Positions 12,513-23,420 of a stretch of DNA of 64,000 bases are shown here, in pieces. The DNA is from Ophiocordyceps camponoti-saundersi (nom. inval.) (taxonomy: Eukaryota; Ascomycota; Sordariomycetes; Hypocreales; Ophiocordycipitaceae). Numbering within the stretch: position 1 is the first letter of the stretch; every line of letters begins with the position of its first letter. The DNA is taken from positions 1-64,000 of the forward strand of contig PDHQ01000041.1 in NCBI GenBank assembly GCA_003339415.1. The letters are read 5' to 3'. Below the pieces are notes generated by a model. The model worked only from the letters and a program-made list of their open reading frames with translations, was not told the origin of the DNA and did not search any database. Position numbers and translations under genes: made by a program.

Positions 12513-13422
12513 TTAATTCTCTCTCTCTCTCTCAGAGACGCGAACCTGCAGCGGGTGAGAGATTTCCACAATTACCTTACCTTCTCTACTCGTCACCACC
12601 CGGACGGACTCGAGGTCCTTTACGACCCAGTCCGGTTCTGCGGCCGCCACCTGCTCGAGTCTATGGCTCGTTACGAGGCCGATGACCTGGCAGCCGGCTG
12701 CTTTGCCGGCCTTGATACCGGCGGGGGAATCTTCCAGCACGAGGACGTCGGCGGCTGTGGCGTTGCCCTTGAGAATACCTAGCTTCTCCAGACCCATGAG
12801 ATAGCATGACGGGTCGGGCTTCCCCTCCTGCACCGACTCCGCCGTAACCAGGTGCTCCGGCTTGGGAAGAGAGAGGACGTTGAGCCAGCCGCTGGCCAGA
12901 GGCGCCGTCCCGGACGTGACGATGGCCCAGGGTGCTGACCGGGCCGTGAGGTCTTCGAGCAGCGAGCGCGCGCCGGGGATCTCGACGGCGTCGGCGCCGT
13001 ACAGGAGAGGGATCTTGCCCTCGACCTCGCCGACGTCTGCACGGCGTGTTGCACGGGTTAGCTCATTCGACTCTGTGCTTCTCATCTCTCTTGGTCTACG
13101 GTTTGGTCCTCGCACATTCCCAGGTGGCCTTGTCCGGCGCAATCTCCTTGAAGGTGTCAATGCTTCGCCGTCCATGCGAAGTTTCCAGTATCAACTGGGG
13201 AGAGACTCCGATTTCAGTACCGATGCTGCGCCTGCTGGTCAGCCAGAGAGAAAAAAGGAAAACGTTTTACCGCTCCGCCGCAGGTAGGCAGGCAGGAAAG
13301 CAGCAGGAAGAAACGGACGCTTCCCAGTGCTTGACGATGGCCGTCGTTGAGTCGACGATGGTGCCGTCCAAGTCGAAGAGAAAGCCGGCAAAGGGAAGCT
13401 TTATCGACTGCTGCGAATCCAT
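12513..13422 (-). CDS. Glycerol-3-phosphatase, HAD family (Gpp1/Gpp2-like)
   Basis: The predicted product (245 residues) removes phosphate from glycerol 3-phosphate to make glycerol in the cytosol, a step used for osmotic balance and redox control. Three exons fit: 13319-13422, 13116-13225 and 12513-13036. The first holds the HAD nucleophile motif DLDGT (residues 17-21). The last holds AIVTSGT (motif II), the EGKPDP lysine region (motif III) and VLVLEDSPAGIKAG (acid pair, motif IV). Length agrees with yeast Gpp1/Gpp2. The first intron uses a weak donor (GTCCGT), chosen because it keeps frame and family similarity. The C-terminus runs into a TC microsatellite, giving an odd Arg/Glu tail, so the last residues are less certain. 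It is divergent from the peptidase gene at 14056. A 2-deoxyglucose-6-phosphatase activity is also possible for this family. Confidence 0.88.
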
Positions 13423-14055
13423 GACCAGATATATGAAGGGGGTTTGATAATGATGACAATGTCCTTTGTCGGTCTATGTATGTTGCAACACGAAACTTGA
13501 AGAGCAGTGAAGAGATGTCCATAGGTACGTTCCAAGTCAAGGCAGAAACTCTTCTCCGTCGTGGCTATTTATCATCGTGGTCGGCGGAGTCTCGGAAGGG
13601 AAAGTCCGCATCCGAAGCGGGCCGAGTGAAGAAGCCTACCCTGTATCGGGTGCCGGAGCTCCCGTCCACGGCGCCGTTGCCCGGGATTTGTTCACTGCGG
13701 GCGGTAATACGGATATGTATGTACAAAAAGTCCGGGTATGCTGAAAAGGGCGTGTACGGATATACCATGATACTTTACTACCACCTTTCTTTTCCTTTCC
13801 GTCTCGATGCATGTGATTGATCAACGAGGCGCTGGTTGACTTACCTGCGCCTACCTCCCTACCTACCTACCTAGATAGCAGCTCTGCAACTGTAGGGCGC
13901 AGCTGCTTAAACCTCGGCGGCCGTTGATGAAGTTGCAGCCCGAGGCTCCGACGGAATCCTCTTTTGATTTCGGCCTTGGCTCACACGGCTCTGGGCATCC
14001 AACTACCATAACCATCGCATCCCCCCTCCGCCGGCGAAGGAGCACCTGATCACTC
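13423..14055. promoter_or_regulatory. Divergent intergenic region between phosphatase and peptidase genes
   Basis: Both neighbouring genes are transcribed away from this 633-base interval, so it must hold both promoters. I see a CCTACCTACCTACCTAGATAG tract near 13856-13877 but no defined operator or RNA gene. Confidence 0.5.
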
Positions 14056-14915
14056 ATGGGATCGCAGGATGATGAACTGACGGTGCTGGTCACCGGCTTC
14101 GGCGCAAGCAATCCCCCCCCCCCTTCCCCCTTCCTCCTCCGCCATCCTCCTCATCGCTTCAATGTCAAAGTCTCTACCGCTAACTCCCTCTCTGTCGACC
14201 TCTGTGTGTCTCTCCCCACCCGTCTACCCGACGATAGCCGTTCGGAGATCATCAAGCCGTCAACCCCTCATGGGAGATAGCCAAAAGACTACCCTCCGAG
14301 CTCCCACGAACAGAAAACGGCGGTCCGCGGGTGCGCATCATCGTCTACCCGGAGCCCATCCGCGTAAGCTACCGGACGGTGCGGAAGCTTGTCCCGACAC
14401 TTTGGGACGATGCCTTCGACGACGACGACGAAAACGACAAGAAGGAGGGCGTCGAGGAAGGTAGCAAAAGACGACGCCACATCGACGCAGCCATCCACAT
14501 AGGCATGGCCGGACCCCGAGCCATATACCAACTAGAGCGAAGGGCCCATCGAGACGGATACCCAACCCCGGACGTAGACGGGGCCCTACCAGAACACGAA
14601 AAGGACGACAAGAGACCGGCGGAGCTACAGACAGACCTCCGCCTCGAAGACGTCCTAGCCCGATGGCGGAACCTGAGCGAGGCCGACATGGACCTCCGCC
14701 TTTCCGACGACGCCGGCCGCTTCCTCTGCGAGTTCATCTACTACGCCAGCCTGTCGGAGCTGCTTTCGCGCAAGCGGCGCAGGGACGTCGTCTTCTTCCA
14801 CGTGCCGTGCCACGCTACCGAGCGCTACATCGCTCAGGGGGGGGAGTTGGCCGTTCGGCTTGTTCGTGCTCTTGCTGATAGCTTGGTTGCTGGGAGGGAA
14901 GAGGCTGTTGGTTGA
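14056..14915 (+). CDS. Pyroglutamyl peptidase I-like cysteine peptidase (family C15)
   Basis: The product (241 residues) should cleave N-terminal pyroglutamate from peptides in the cytosol. Two exons fit: 14056-14103 and 14238-14915. Exon 1 ends with VLVTGFG and exon 2 continues with PFG and NPSW, the N-terminal signature of the family. The intron starts with GCAAGC and ends with TAG, so it is a GC-AG intron; no GT donor restores the motif. Likely catalytic residues are Glu116 (in IYQLERRAH), Cys180 (in RFLCEFIYY) and His204 (in FFHVP), in the order Glu-Cys-His of family C15. An acidic, Lys-rich insert (about residues 74-97) is longer than in bacterial enzymes, as is common in fungi. The end falls just before a poly-G tract. 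Confidence 0.87.
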
Positions 14916-15287
14916 AGGAGGGGGGGGGGGGGGGGGGGCGACGAGTATATTGGTCTATGTGCTTTCCTTTAGTTGTCTTGTCTCTTACCTTCAACAATCC
15001 TCTTGTCATGAAAGTGATCCATCTCTCCTTTATATCAGAGGAGTCAGAGAGGGAGAGGTTGATGCTGTCGTACAGTCTGCGTGACACAGTGTATGGCCTC
15101 GGCGACACTATGAGACAACGAGAGGTAAATCGAGCATATCCTCCATCCCGAGTTATGCCTCCTCCATGCTCGCTCATACATACATCCATCCATCCATCCA
15201 TGCAATACACCTTCACTCCCTTCATATCCTTCTTCATCCAGCTTCATCCTCTCGACACAAACCTTCACCGAATTCAACGCACCGGTC

Positions 15288-15560
15288 ATGTGCATGAAAA
15301 CGACATGCTCCTCCTGCCGTAAGCCTCCCCTTTCTCACCACCACCATCATCACCATCAAACCACCACCAAAGACCCTTTTTCCCCTATAAGAGAAGCTCA
15401 CAGTCCACACCAACCAGACAAAGCAACCTGGTGGGGATGCGGAAAACACATCGTCACCGTCATGAAAGACATCCCCGCCGACCAGCGCTGCACATGCGAC
15501 CCCAAGATCGAACGCGACGGCAATCTGTATCCCCCCATGGGCAGCAAGCCAGCTTCTTAG
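15288..15560 (+). CDS. Small Cys-containing protein of 57 residues, conserved-looking
   Basis: Two exons (15288-15318 and 15418-15560) joined across a GTAAGC...CAG intron give a 57-residue protein. It has an N-terminal CSSC pair, then TWWGCGKH and RCTCDP, and ends with YPP near the C-terminus. Four to six cysteines and a histidine could bind a metal ion. I recognise the pattern as a widespread small fungal protein without known role, but I cannot name it. Without the intron, exon 1 would read through a His run made by a CAC/CAT repeat, which is unlikely. It lies 129 bases from the convergent end of the kelch gene. Confidence 0.66.
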   Translation: MCMKTTCSSCRKPPLSHHHHHHHQTTTKDPFSPIREAHSPHQPDKATWWGCGKHIVTVMKDIPADQRCTCDPKIERDGNLYPPMGSKPAS

Positions 15561-15689
15561 GTAGCCAGTAGGATATCTCCCAGCAATGTGTTTACATACA
15601 AACCCCAAACTTGCTTTCTCTCTTGAAATCCTCGTCTTCATCTGCCACCTGGATGATGTTTCGCTGTGCGTAAAAGAAGTATGGCTCTC

Positions 15690-17960
15690 TCACCTCCTCT
15701 TCGCACCGCCCGAAGCGCTCCCATCACCCCTCTCCGCCAAACTGACAACTTCCTGTATGCCAGCCGCCTCGTGCTCCTCCTCCAGAGCCGTCATCTCCTC
15801 GCGACAGTCCCACCATTTCTCCTCGCTGAGCTCAAAGGCCTTGGTTTTGATCTCCTTGACGGACAAGGTCTCGGGTTGGATGCTCTTCCATCGTAGGCTC
15901 GTCATCAGCACCTCTTGCCACTCGGCCGACGTCCGTGCGAAGAACTCGCGTCGAGACTCGAATGGCTTTGTCGCCCCCGTCGTCAGTCAGCATTTGTCTT
16001 CTCAGGGAGGGGGGGAAGGTGAGGGGGTTTGCGTCAACTCACTCGTGGGTGCGGAAGTCCATCGTCTACCGACGTCGCCGTCGTTTCCGTCTCTTCCTCG
16101 TCCCGCGTCGCTGACCAAGACGACGCTTCCGATGCCGTATCCGGAGAGGAGACTTCCTGCTCATTCTTCTTCCGTTTACTGGGGGTATGCATCACCTCAT
16201 CTTCATCATCCGTCTGATCCTCCTCTTCGTCATCTTCTTCGTCATCTCCCTCGTCGTCCTCGTCCTCATCCTCAGATTCCTGTGAGAAAATCTCCGTCAG
16301 CCTGCTGAACCGCCATCTTCGGTATATTGGCGAAGAACTCACGATCCAATCTTCGACCGCTCTGCTGAAGATCTCCTTACAACCGTCGAGCTTGCTCAGG
16401 TCGATGGCGAACAGATCGTCAAATGTAAACTCCCGGTCTCCCTTCTCAAACGTGCCGCCATAAATGTAGAGCACGTCGTCTTGTACGGCCAGCTGCGCGT
16501 TGAACCTTATGTGTGGCGGTTCCATCGAAACGGGCATCTCCCTGGCTGGCTTCTCGTCTTCTGCCGGTCCCGAATCCGGCTTCCTGTCCAACTCCATGTC
16601 GTCGGCGTCGTCGAGGGATGCCCCAGTCTCGAGAGCAGCAAGCTGCCGCAGTAGCTCCTCCTCATTGGCCTGAGCCCGACCGCGACGGCCGAGACGCTGC
16701 TCCGTCGCCACCTTCTTCTGCTGCCGCGGCTTGCGCAGGCTGAGGGGCATGAACCTATTGCGCTCAATGTTCCACGCGAACAGCTGGTTGAAGAATTCGC
16801 TGTCCATGCCATCTTCGCTCTGCTCGACGTCGTGAACGCCGCCGAACAGGATGCCGCGGCCCTTGTGCCATGTCATGGTCGCGCCGGCGCGGGAAGGGTT
16901 CGGAGCGTTCGCCGGCTTCTTGCGCCTCTCCCAACGGACCGCCGGCGGCGTCTCTGGGCTCGCGCCGGCCAGCGGTAGGGCCATGCGCAGGAAGAAGCAG
17001 TCGTCGTGAACCTTGGGTACCAGCACGTTCTTGTTGCCCGAGGACTGCGTCTTGGAGCCCTTCTTCTTCAAAGTCACGTTCGCCTTGACGCGAGAGTAGC
17101 CACCGTAGAGAACGGCGCCCTGTTCGCAAGGCAGCAGGGTAAAGGACGACCGGGCGTCGGGCTTAAGCTGAGCCGGGGGCAAGACGGCGCAGTGCCATTG
17201 GTAATGAACCGTGTCGAATATCCAGAGGTCAGCTAGGTATTTCGTTTGGTTGGACGTGTCCTGAAAGCCGCCGAAGAGGATGATGTACTGCTTCCAATAC
17301 GTCATGCGATGGCCGCTTCGCGCCGGAGGACTCTTGTCGCGCGCCCGGGCCTCGATCTTGGTCCACTCGCGAGTGGCGGGCTCGAGTCTCCAAAAGTCGG
17401 AGTAGTGGTGAAAAGTGCCCTGCTTGGGAGAGGAGAACTCGCCTCCGAAAAGGTAGACGAAGCTGGGGTTACCGGCACGAGTCCAGGCATGGCCGGAACG
17501 CGGCAGAGGCGCATTCGGCGACGACACGCTGCGCCACTCGTCACGCGCGATGTTATAGATGTACAGATCGTTGAAGAAGTTTGCCAGCGACCCGTTGAAG
17601 TATTCGCCGCCGAACAGAAGCAGGCTGTTGCTGTCGTGCGGCGCCGCCAGCAACGTGGACGCCGCTCGGGGCCGGGGCGGGCCGTCGCATACCGTCTCCG
17701 TCACCTTGTGGAACTGCTCCTGCTGGCGTCGGTAGGCCTCGAGCACCTCGTCCAGGTCGACATCCTCGCCGTCGCTTCCGTCAAGCCGCGCTGCCTTGGT
17801 CTTGGCCTTCTTCTCGCCCTTGCTGGCCTGCTTGGCTGCCTTTTCAGCCTGCGGCCCAAGAGGGGTCCCGTCAGTCGTGGCGCTTCTTCTTGATGATGCT
17901 CTCATTTCTCACCTTCTTGGCCTTCTTGGACTCTGATGACTTTTTCTTGTCCTTGGCCAT
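15690..17960 (-). CDS. Kelch-repeat protein of the KLHDC4/Kel3 family
   Basis: Four exons (17913-17960, 16343-17848, 16043-16279, 15690-15965) give 688 residues. The N-terminus is a Lys-rich MAKDKKK segment. It is followed by at least five kelch blades with the typical LFGGE, YLFGGEF, ILFGGFQ, LYGGY and YIYGGTF strands, then a long acidic Asp/Glu stretch and a C-terminal REFFARTSAEW module shared with fungal Kel3-like proteins. Kelch propellers bind partner proteins; the family's exact role is poorly known. All three introns are short with GTGAG-type donors. The start MAKDKKK is family-like, but the frame stays open for 77 codons upstream through a 33-base duplication, so a longer N-terminus cannot be excluded. 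Confidence 0.9.
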
Positions 17961-18026
17961 GGTTCGAGAGTTTCTCCAAGAACCAGGCGGCTGGGTTCGA
18001 GAGTTTCTCCAAGAACCAGGCGGCTG
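17961..18026. repeat. Perfect 33-base tandem duplication directly before the kelch gene start
   Basis: The unit GGTTCGAGAGTTTCTCCAAG plus 13 more bases occurs twice with no mismatch (17961-17993 and 17994-18026). The repeat touches the start codon of the minus-strand kelch gene. The unit length is a multiple of three and both copies are open in the gene's frame, so it could be a 5' leader or an N-terminal extension of two identical 11-residue repeats. Confidence 0.85.
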
Positions 18027-18631
18027 GAAAGGTGGGGGTTTGGGCTGTGAGAGCTTGGAAGAGGTTGTCGAGATGGTTCTTTCTAGGTTGGGTCTAGGGT
18101 AGGTCAGCGAACAAGAAAAAAACATCACCAAATCGTGGCGTCGCAAACTCGCTGGCCTCGTTTCTAGTTCAGGCAGATTATTGCAATGCAAGCATTATCC
18201 GACGAGGAGCACGTGATGTTTCCTCGTCGTTATGTCTGGCCTCACTTCAGGTTCACGCATGATGACAGCCTTATAGAAGTTTATCTGATTGAACGTAGCT
18301 TCAAGGCAGTCATCGTCTCGTCGATATTCCTCCGTTTCCGTCTGGAGACTGACTGGACGAAACCAACCGCTGCCGAAACAACCCTAAGATGAGCCCTAGT
18401 AGTGTTTTCTAAAATCCCAGACCCGAATCATTGCCGCCTTATAAACATAGCTGGCATCTGTGTAGAGACGCGTCAGTTCTCAGCCACATAGCCGAATCGC
18501 AGTATGGCAACAACTAACTTGGGGGTCCGACGTATAAATCGACGCTCGACGAAAAAGGACAGAAGGCAAGAACATCCTCGCAACGCTCATGCTCGACATC
18601 ATTTCGTGAATCTCATAAACAAGATGGGCGT
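18027..18631. other. Intergenic region between TGS1 and kelch genes
   Basis: This 605-base interval holds the promoter of the kelch gene and the 3' end region of TGS1. I see no RNA gene or convincing short reading frame. Confidence 0.5.
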
Positions 18632-19565
18632 TTATCGGGCCAAAAGCATTTTCTGCTTAAAGGAGTCCAACGGAATATAAGCAACCATGCCTTTGCTGGC
18701 CCCTTCCATGCAGTATTGCACCAACTCGATCATGTTGTCATCGTTGACCAGTTCCGCAATCTGTCGAACGTCACTGGTGCGCGGTAAGAAAAGCACATGG
18801 TCCATGGCTTGATAGGCGGTGTGAAGCTTAGCAAGATTGTACGGCTGCATCGTCCGGAGATCGAAGACCTCGTCGCTCCTATATCCAGGTCCGCCCCACG
18901 GAGGACTCGCAAAGATGACGGTTTGACCAAGGTCGATCCGCAAGTCGGGGTGCACTTTGGCTGTATTTTGGATGAGAGCCTCTAGGAATTCGAAACTGTC
19001 GGCCAGAACCCAGGTGATGAGAGAAGGATCTTCACAGTAGATGGAAGCGTTGTGCTGGGCGCATGCCAGCGTCGCGGCATCTCGCTCGATGGCGATTACG
19101 CGTTTCCAGAACCTGCTGCGTGCAAAGGCAATGGTGTTTCCCCCAGCGCCGGCAAAGGCGTCGATGAGCACTGAATTATCCCCATAGAGCTCATACGTCC
19201 TGCTTGCAATCTTTCTGAAGCAGGGTCAGCTGCTGAGGCGTGCTTTAGAATGGGCAAAACAAGATGGACTACATTGCGACCGGTTCCGGAGTGACGCCAA
19301 ACCAGGCCTCGTCCGTCAGGCGGATGCCATAATCGTAACGAGAGAATATCGAGTTTCGCTGAGCAAAGTATCTAGAAGGCAAAGAGTCAGACGAAAGTTG
19401 ATGATCAGCGCCGATGGGGGGACGTTTGCACTTTCGGATATCGTCTGGAACCTCGAATAGGGCACGATAATGCTTGCAATCGGGCGTGAGAGGGAGCCGG
19501 TCAGCGGGCTTGAATGCGAAGAATTCAACGGCTTCATCGCCTTCGTTGGCACTTATAGGCGTCAT
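18632..19565 (-). CDS. TGS1: Trimethylguanosine synthase (snRNA/snoRNA cap hypermethylase)
   Basis: Three exons (19432-19565, 19273-19371, 18632-19214) give 271 residues. The product converts the m7G cap of spliceosomal and nucleolar small RNAs to m2,2,7G in the nucleus, using S-adenosylmethionine. It has the lead-in YFAQRNSIFSRYDYGIRL, then motif I DAFAGAGGN (residues 95-103) for the methyl donor, an acidic IAIERD strand end, and the catalytic SPPWGGPGY (from residue 181), where the Trp stacks on the cap guanine. Length is near that of the yeast enzyme. Both introns keep the phase and restore conserved segments; the second has a weaker donor (GTAGTC). The neighbour on the far side is the divergent GRASP gene. 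Confidence 0.92.
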
Positions 19566-20548
19566 TATTTAGTTCAGATAAGCTGCTGGGCGATTTCTGA
19601 GTAGCAAAAAGTTCGATGGGTGATGGAGATGGAAAAAGCAGCTGTGAAGAAGCTGTATGATGGATGTTAGATATATCCCACTGACGCGAAGTCACGTGAT
19701 ACCCTTTAAGGCTCCAAGTTCAAGTGACGGGCAAGGCGAGAGAGAACCAATTATTTACGGATATGCGTAGAGAAGATGCGTATTCTAAACCAAAATACGG
19801 AGCATTTGGTGGAAGTTATAGTCTGGCAGCTGTCATCACTCTCTAACACTCCCATTTTGTGACGCAAGCCATACAACATTCTATTTCCAGCCGCACCTTG
19901 TTAGATGCTATGGCTTGCACGACTCTCCCCATATCGAAAACCTTCTCTTTGTACTTACTACTTGCATTCACTCCTCGAAGAGTCTCTATAAACCCTATGT
20001 ATGTCTATTCTTTTGAGTGAATTGGGCGCTCTCCTATGTAGAGGAATACCTAGTCAACCACTTCTCATCGCTAGGACTCGAGCCGAGATGATTATGAAGG
20101 GATATGTTGCTGATTCCTCTCGTATACCTGTATCCGTATATACATATACATATACATATATATATATATATATATATAGGTGCGTAAGAATATATGGTAT
20201 TATTGGTATTTGCTAGAGAATCAATAGGAAGATCTTCTATATGATGACGGACGGTGACGTTGATAAACCCAGATCGTCCTTCACTTACAAAAGATTTGAT
20301 ATATTCTCATAGCTCTTGACTTCTAGAGATCCAAGTACATCGATATATTGATATGCGTGCCGTTGATGTGTGTCGAGAATACCCTCAATTCGTCAGCAGA
20401 CGCCGTCTAGGGTTACTAGGGTTAACTTGGGTCAGACTCTCAACCACTGACTAAGACGACACTGGGTCCCCCGGCCGCTTGATGTGGCTTGACTGATGGC
20501 GATAGCTTCGATTACCTACCTAGGTATTCAACGCATCGCACAGCAACC
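19566..20548. other. Divergent intergenic region between TGS1 and GRASP genes
   Basis: No gene is seen in this 983-base interval. It holds a CATA/TATA microsatellite (about 20138-20178), a telomere-like CTAGGGTTACTAGGGTTAAC near 20408-20427, and a TACCTACCTAGGTA palindromic tract near 20514-20527. It should include the promoters of both flanking genes. Confidence 0.5.
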
Positions 20549-21657
20549 ATGTTCAACGCGCTCAATCGTTTCATGTCCCGCTTGGACGGCGGCGAATCCA
20601 ACGCCCGACAGCATGAGCGGGGATCTTTTGGTTTTCAGGTTCTAAGAAATACCAACCTGGATCTTTCCGTTGAGCCTTGGTTCGACTTCATCGTCGGCAT
20701 CAATGGCAGACCACTGGTGCGAATCAAACCTGCGCGCGTCTGACCGTCTTCAACTAACCGAATCCCATGGCTGGCAGGACGATGCGAACCCGAGTTTATT
20801 TGCTCGCGAGATTCAAAACTGCGCTGGCGCCACCGTCACGTTGGGCCTCTGGAACGCCAAGGTAGGTCTGTTCTATTATGCGGCTGCCTACTCCGCTGAT
20901 GGCTGCGCAGGGCCAACGGACGAGGGAAATGCACATTTCCGTTCCCGCCGAATCTGCCTCCATCGGCCTGTCTCTGCAATACGCGCCTCTCGCCCTCGCC
21001 GCCAACGTATGGCACGTCCTCGACGTCGCCGCAAACTCGCCCGCCGACCACGCCGCCCTCTTGCCTTACAGCGACTACATCTTGGGGAGCCCCGAGGGAG
21101 CCCTACATGGCGAGGCCGCTTTGGGTGAGCTTGTCGAGGACCATATCGCCAGGCCGTTGCGCCTTTACGTCTATAACAACGAATACGATGTGACGAGAGA
21201 GGTCACGATACAGCCTAGCCGAGATTGGGGTGGCGAGGGCGCGCTGGGATGCGTTCTGGGTTACGGCGCGCTGCATCGTCTACCGGCGCCTCTCAGCGAG
21301 CCCGTCCATGCCCCAGGGGAGACCCTATTCGACGGTGACGTTTCGGAGAAGAGCAAGGTCGCCGTTGAATCGACCGTTCCGCCACCTGGAGGTGACTTTA
21401 TCATACCAGCTCAGATGGTCGACTCTTCGGCCAAGGTCGCACCCCAACGAACGGGCGGGGCGAAGAAAAAGGAGCGTCATGGCCATGGTCAGAACAAACT
21501 CATGGACGACTACTTCAAAGAGGAGGAGGAAAAGAGCCGCGAGCTCGACAACGCACCAAAGTCAAAAGGCACGTCGATACCTCCACCGCCCAAAACACCA
21601 CGAGCTCCACCCAAATCAGAAGCCGCAGAGGTATCACAAGAGGATGGGAAAGAGTGA
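20549..21657 (+). CDS. GRASP-type Golgi stacking/secretion protein (Grh1-like)
   Basis: Three exons (20549-20716, 20778-20861, 20911-21657) give 332 residues. GRASP proteins sit on early Golgi membranes, tether them and support COPII traffic and unconventional secretion. The N-terminus (MFNALNRFMSRL) is amphipathic like that of yeast Grh1 and could attach to membrane. Then come two PDZ-like GRASP domains: the first has GSFGFQVL and WFDFIVGINGRPL, the second IGLSLQYAPL, NVWHVLDV, SPADHAAL and YSDYILG. A low-complexity tail with acidic, Lys-rich and Pro-rich parts follows. The intron donors GTGCGA and GTAGGT each fall between residues of the conserved domain and preserve it. Confidence 0.92.
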
Positions 21658-21832
21658 GACTATGAGGCATCACGGATCCGAGCATCATTTCCATGATTTT
21701 CATCTTCATTCAGAGACAAAGCGCCGCTTCCCAGGTGTAAATTTCTGAACCTGTAATGTACACTCCATGTGGCTATTTCCGCCGCGAGGCGTAAGCCGCA
21801 ATTCCCTCGCATCGACTGGATATGGCCATGGT

Positions 21833-22448
21833 CTAGTTGATGAAGTTGACGCAGAAGAAGTGCAGGAAGAGGCTGCAAATCACGTAGTCGGCGAATGCTC
21901 TGCAAAAGGCATCAGTCAGAATTGAAAGCAAAAGCAGGAATGACCTTTGGACGAACCTCTCGGGCGACACGGCAGAAAAGCTGCCCTTATTACTCTCGGT
22001 TGTTTGAATGCGCAATGAAACTATGATGGAGTGTTAGCCAACTGAAAGATGAGAAATTATGAGGGAGAACCTTACCCGTCAAAACGAACTGTCCGACCGT
22101 CGCGCCGAAGCCAGAGAGAAAAGCGTTGAAGGGCTGGGGATAGTTAGCAACCAAGGAAGCGAAATCGTCGCTTCCACGTACGTAGTTGCCAGCCACGACA
22201 CAGTAAAGAAACTGCACGGCGCCGATGAAGACGAGATAGGCGAGAAAGATGTCGATGAGCTTCGTGCGCTGCGGCGTCTCCTTGACGTAGTGCCGCTGAA
22301 GGTTCTGCAAAACGACGCTCCAGTTGGCACCGCTTCTGGCCGATGACGATGCGGGCTGCTTCGTGGTCGTCACGGGTGTCGGGGTGCTTGTGGATACGGT
22401 TCTCGCCGGCGAAGTTGCGTGCTCGCGCGCGTTCTTCTTGGGCGCCAT
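21833..22448 (-). CDS. OST2: Oligosaccharyltransferase subunit OST2/DAD1
   Basis: Three exons (22076-22448, 21957-22020, 21833-21899) give 167 residues. The protein is an essential small subunit of the ER oligosaccharyltransferase that N-glycosylates nascent proteins. After a 40-residue Ser/Thr/Pro-rich N-terminal arm come the family blocks: TKLIDIFLAYLVFIGAVQFLYC (first membrane segment), the NAFLSGFGATVGQFVLT segment, SLRIQ, and the C-terminal SPERAFADYV with a last hydrophobic segment ending FIN. Both introns are short and restore FVLTVSLRIQ and SPERAFADY. The longer N-terminus is usual for filamentous fungi. It is divergent from the TMEM14 gene and convergent with the GRASP gene. Confidence 0.93.
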
Positions 22449-22812
22449 CGTGAGAGGCGACGATTCTCTGAAGGTGGCGTTTTTTTTTGGTTCGCGAAAG
22501 AAGGAACACGTTTTAGAGGAGCGTTGGTAGCTGTCATGATCATGTCATGGCGTTGTGGCGCATGGTGGGGGGGTGCACCGCCACGGTTAGAGACAGCTCG
22601 GCCTCGACCTCGGCCCGCTGCTGTGCATGTATGTATGTATGTGGTATGTATGTATGTCGTCAGAATTGCTCCGACGTTCCGTTTGTTTCTTTTATCACCA
22701 CGTCGTCGCGACAAGTGCCCTTTATAACGCAGCTCTCAAGAAGCTTGAACACGCAAGAGAAGCTTCATCGGAAAGGGAGTAAATCAGCATCCGCAGCAGC
22801 AGCTTCACCACC
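22449..22812. promoter_or_regulatory. Shared promoter region of OST2 and the TMEM14 gene
   Basis: This 364-base interval lies between two genes transcribed away from each other. It has a TGTATGTATGTATGTGG microsatellite near 22627-22660. I see no defined factor-binding site. Confidence 0.5.
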
Positions 22813-23270
22813 ATGGTAAGCTACCTCTTCAGCCGCGTGCACCCGATCTATCGATCTACTAAGCTAGGTGATAGCTAACGAATGGCGGCGCAGCCACAGC
22901 AATTGGAATACTCGGCCTACGTACTGGCGGCGCTGACCGCCGGTGGTGGCATCATGGGCTTCGTGAGGACGCAATCTAAACCTTCGCTCATTGCTGGCTC
23001 GGCCGTCGGCCTCCTCTGTACATTAAACCGATCCCGTCTCCTCCGCGACGGCCTTCATCTAACGATGTTTTCTTAGATGGTATCGGCGGCTATCGACTGC
23101 AGAACAACCAGCCCTACGGCATCGAGCTGGGACTTCTGGCTTCTGTTATCCTCGGCGGCTCCTCGATCCCACGAGCTATCCGTCTCAGGAAGCCGGTGCC
23201 AATTGTCCTCAGCATCCTGTCAACCTTTGGAATGCTCACGTTCGGTAACGCGTATCGAGAGAAGCTGTGA
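22813..23270 (+). CDS. TMEM14 family small membrane protein (UPF0136)
   Basis: The product (106 residues) is a multi-pass membrane protein; animal relatives act in mitochondria and heme metabolism, and the fungal role is unclear. Blocks seen are LTAGGGIMGFVRTQSKPSLIAG, LLYGIGGYRLQ, PYGIELGLLASVILGGSSIPRA, and a last segment ending FGNAYREKL, giving three to four membrane helices. In the preferred model the start ATG (22813-22815) is followed at once by an intron (22816-22893) with GTAAGC, a GCTAACG branch site and CAG; exons are then 22894-23017 and 23077-23270. The alternative start at 22882 gives a product three residues longer in the same frame. Confidence 0.85.
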
Positions 23271-23420
23271 TGGATATTTGAGGAAGACTCTTGGTTTTGT
23301 GGAAAGGCCTTTGTTGCGACTAGTGTAGCCCAAAGCTGGAACTTCTTAAGCTCCAATGTGACGGTTTCGCAGCCCTTGCGAGCCACTAGTCTCGATGATC
23401 CTGTATGCGAATCGCTGTCA

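Noticed and set aside
17246..17893. Long plus-strand frame opposite the kelch gene
   Set aside because: Shadow of the GC-rich coding strand; no motif and no family likeness.
16034..17905. Treating the kelch gene as one exon
   Set aside because: The N-terminal MAKDKKK exon and the C-terminal REFFARTSAEW exon are cut off; splice signals on both ends and frame support four exons.
20405..20430. Interstitial telomere repeat (CTAGGGTTACTAGGGTTAAC)
   Set aside because: Only two imperfect units; too short to separate from chance.
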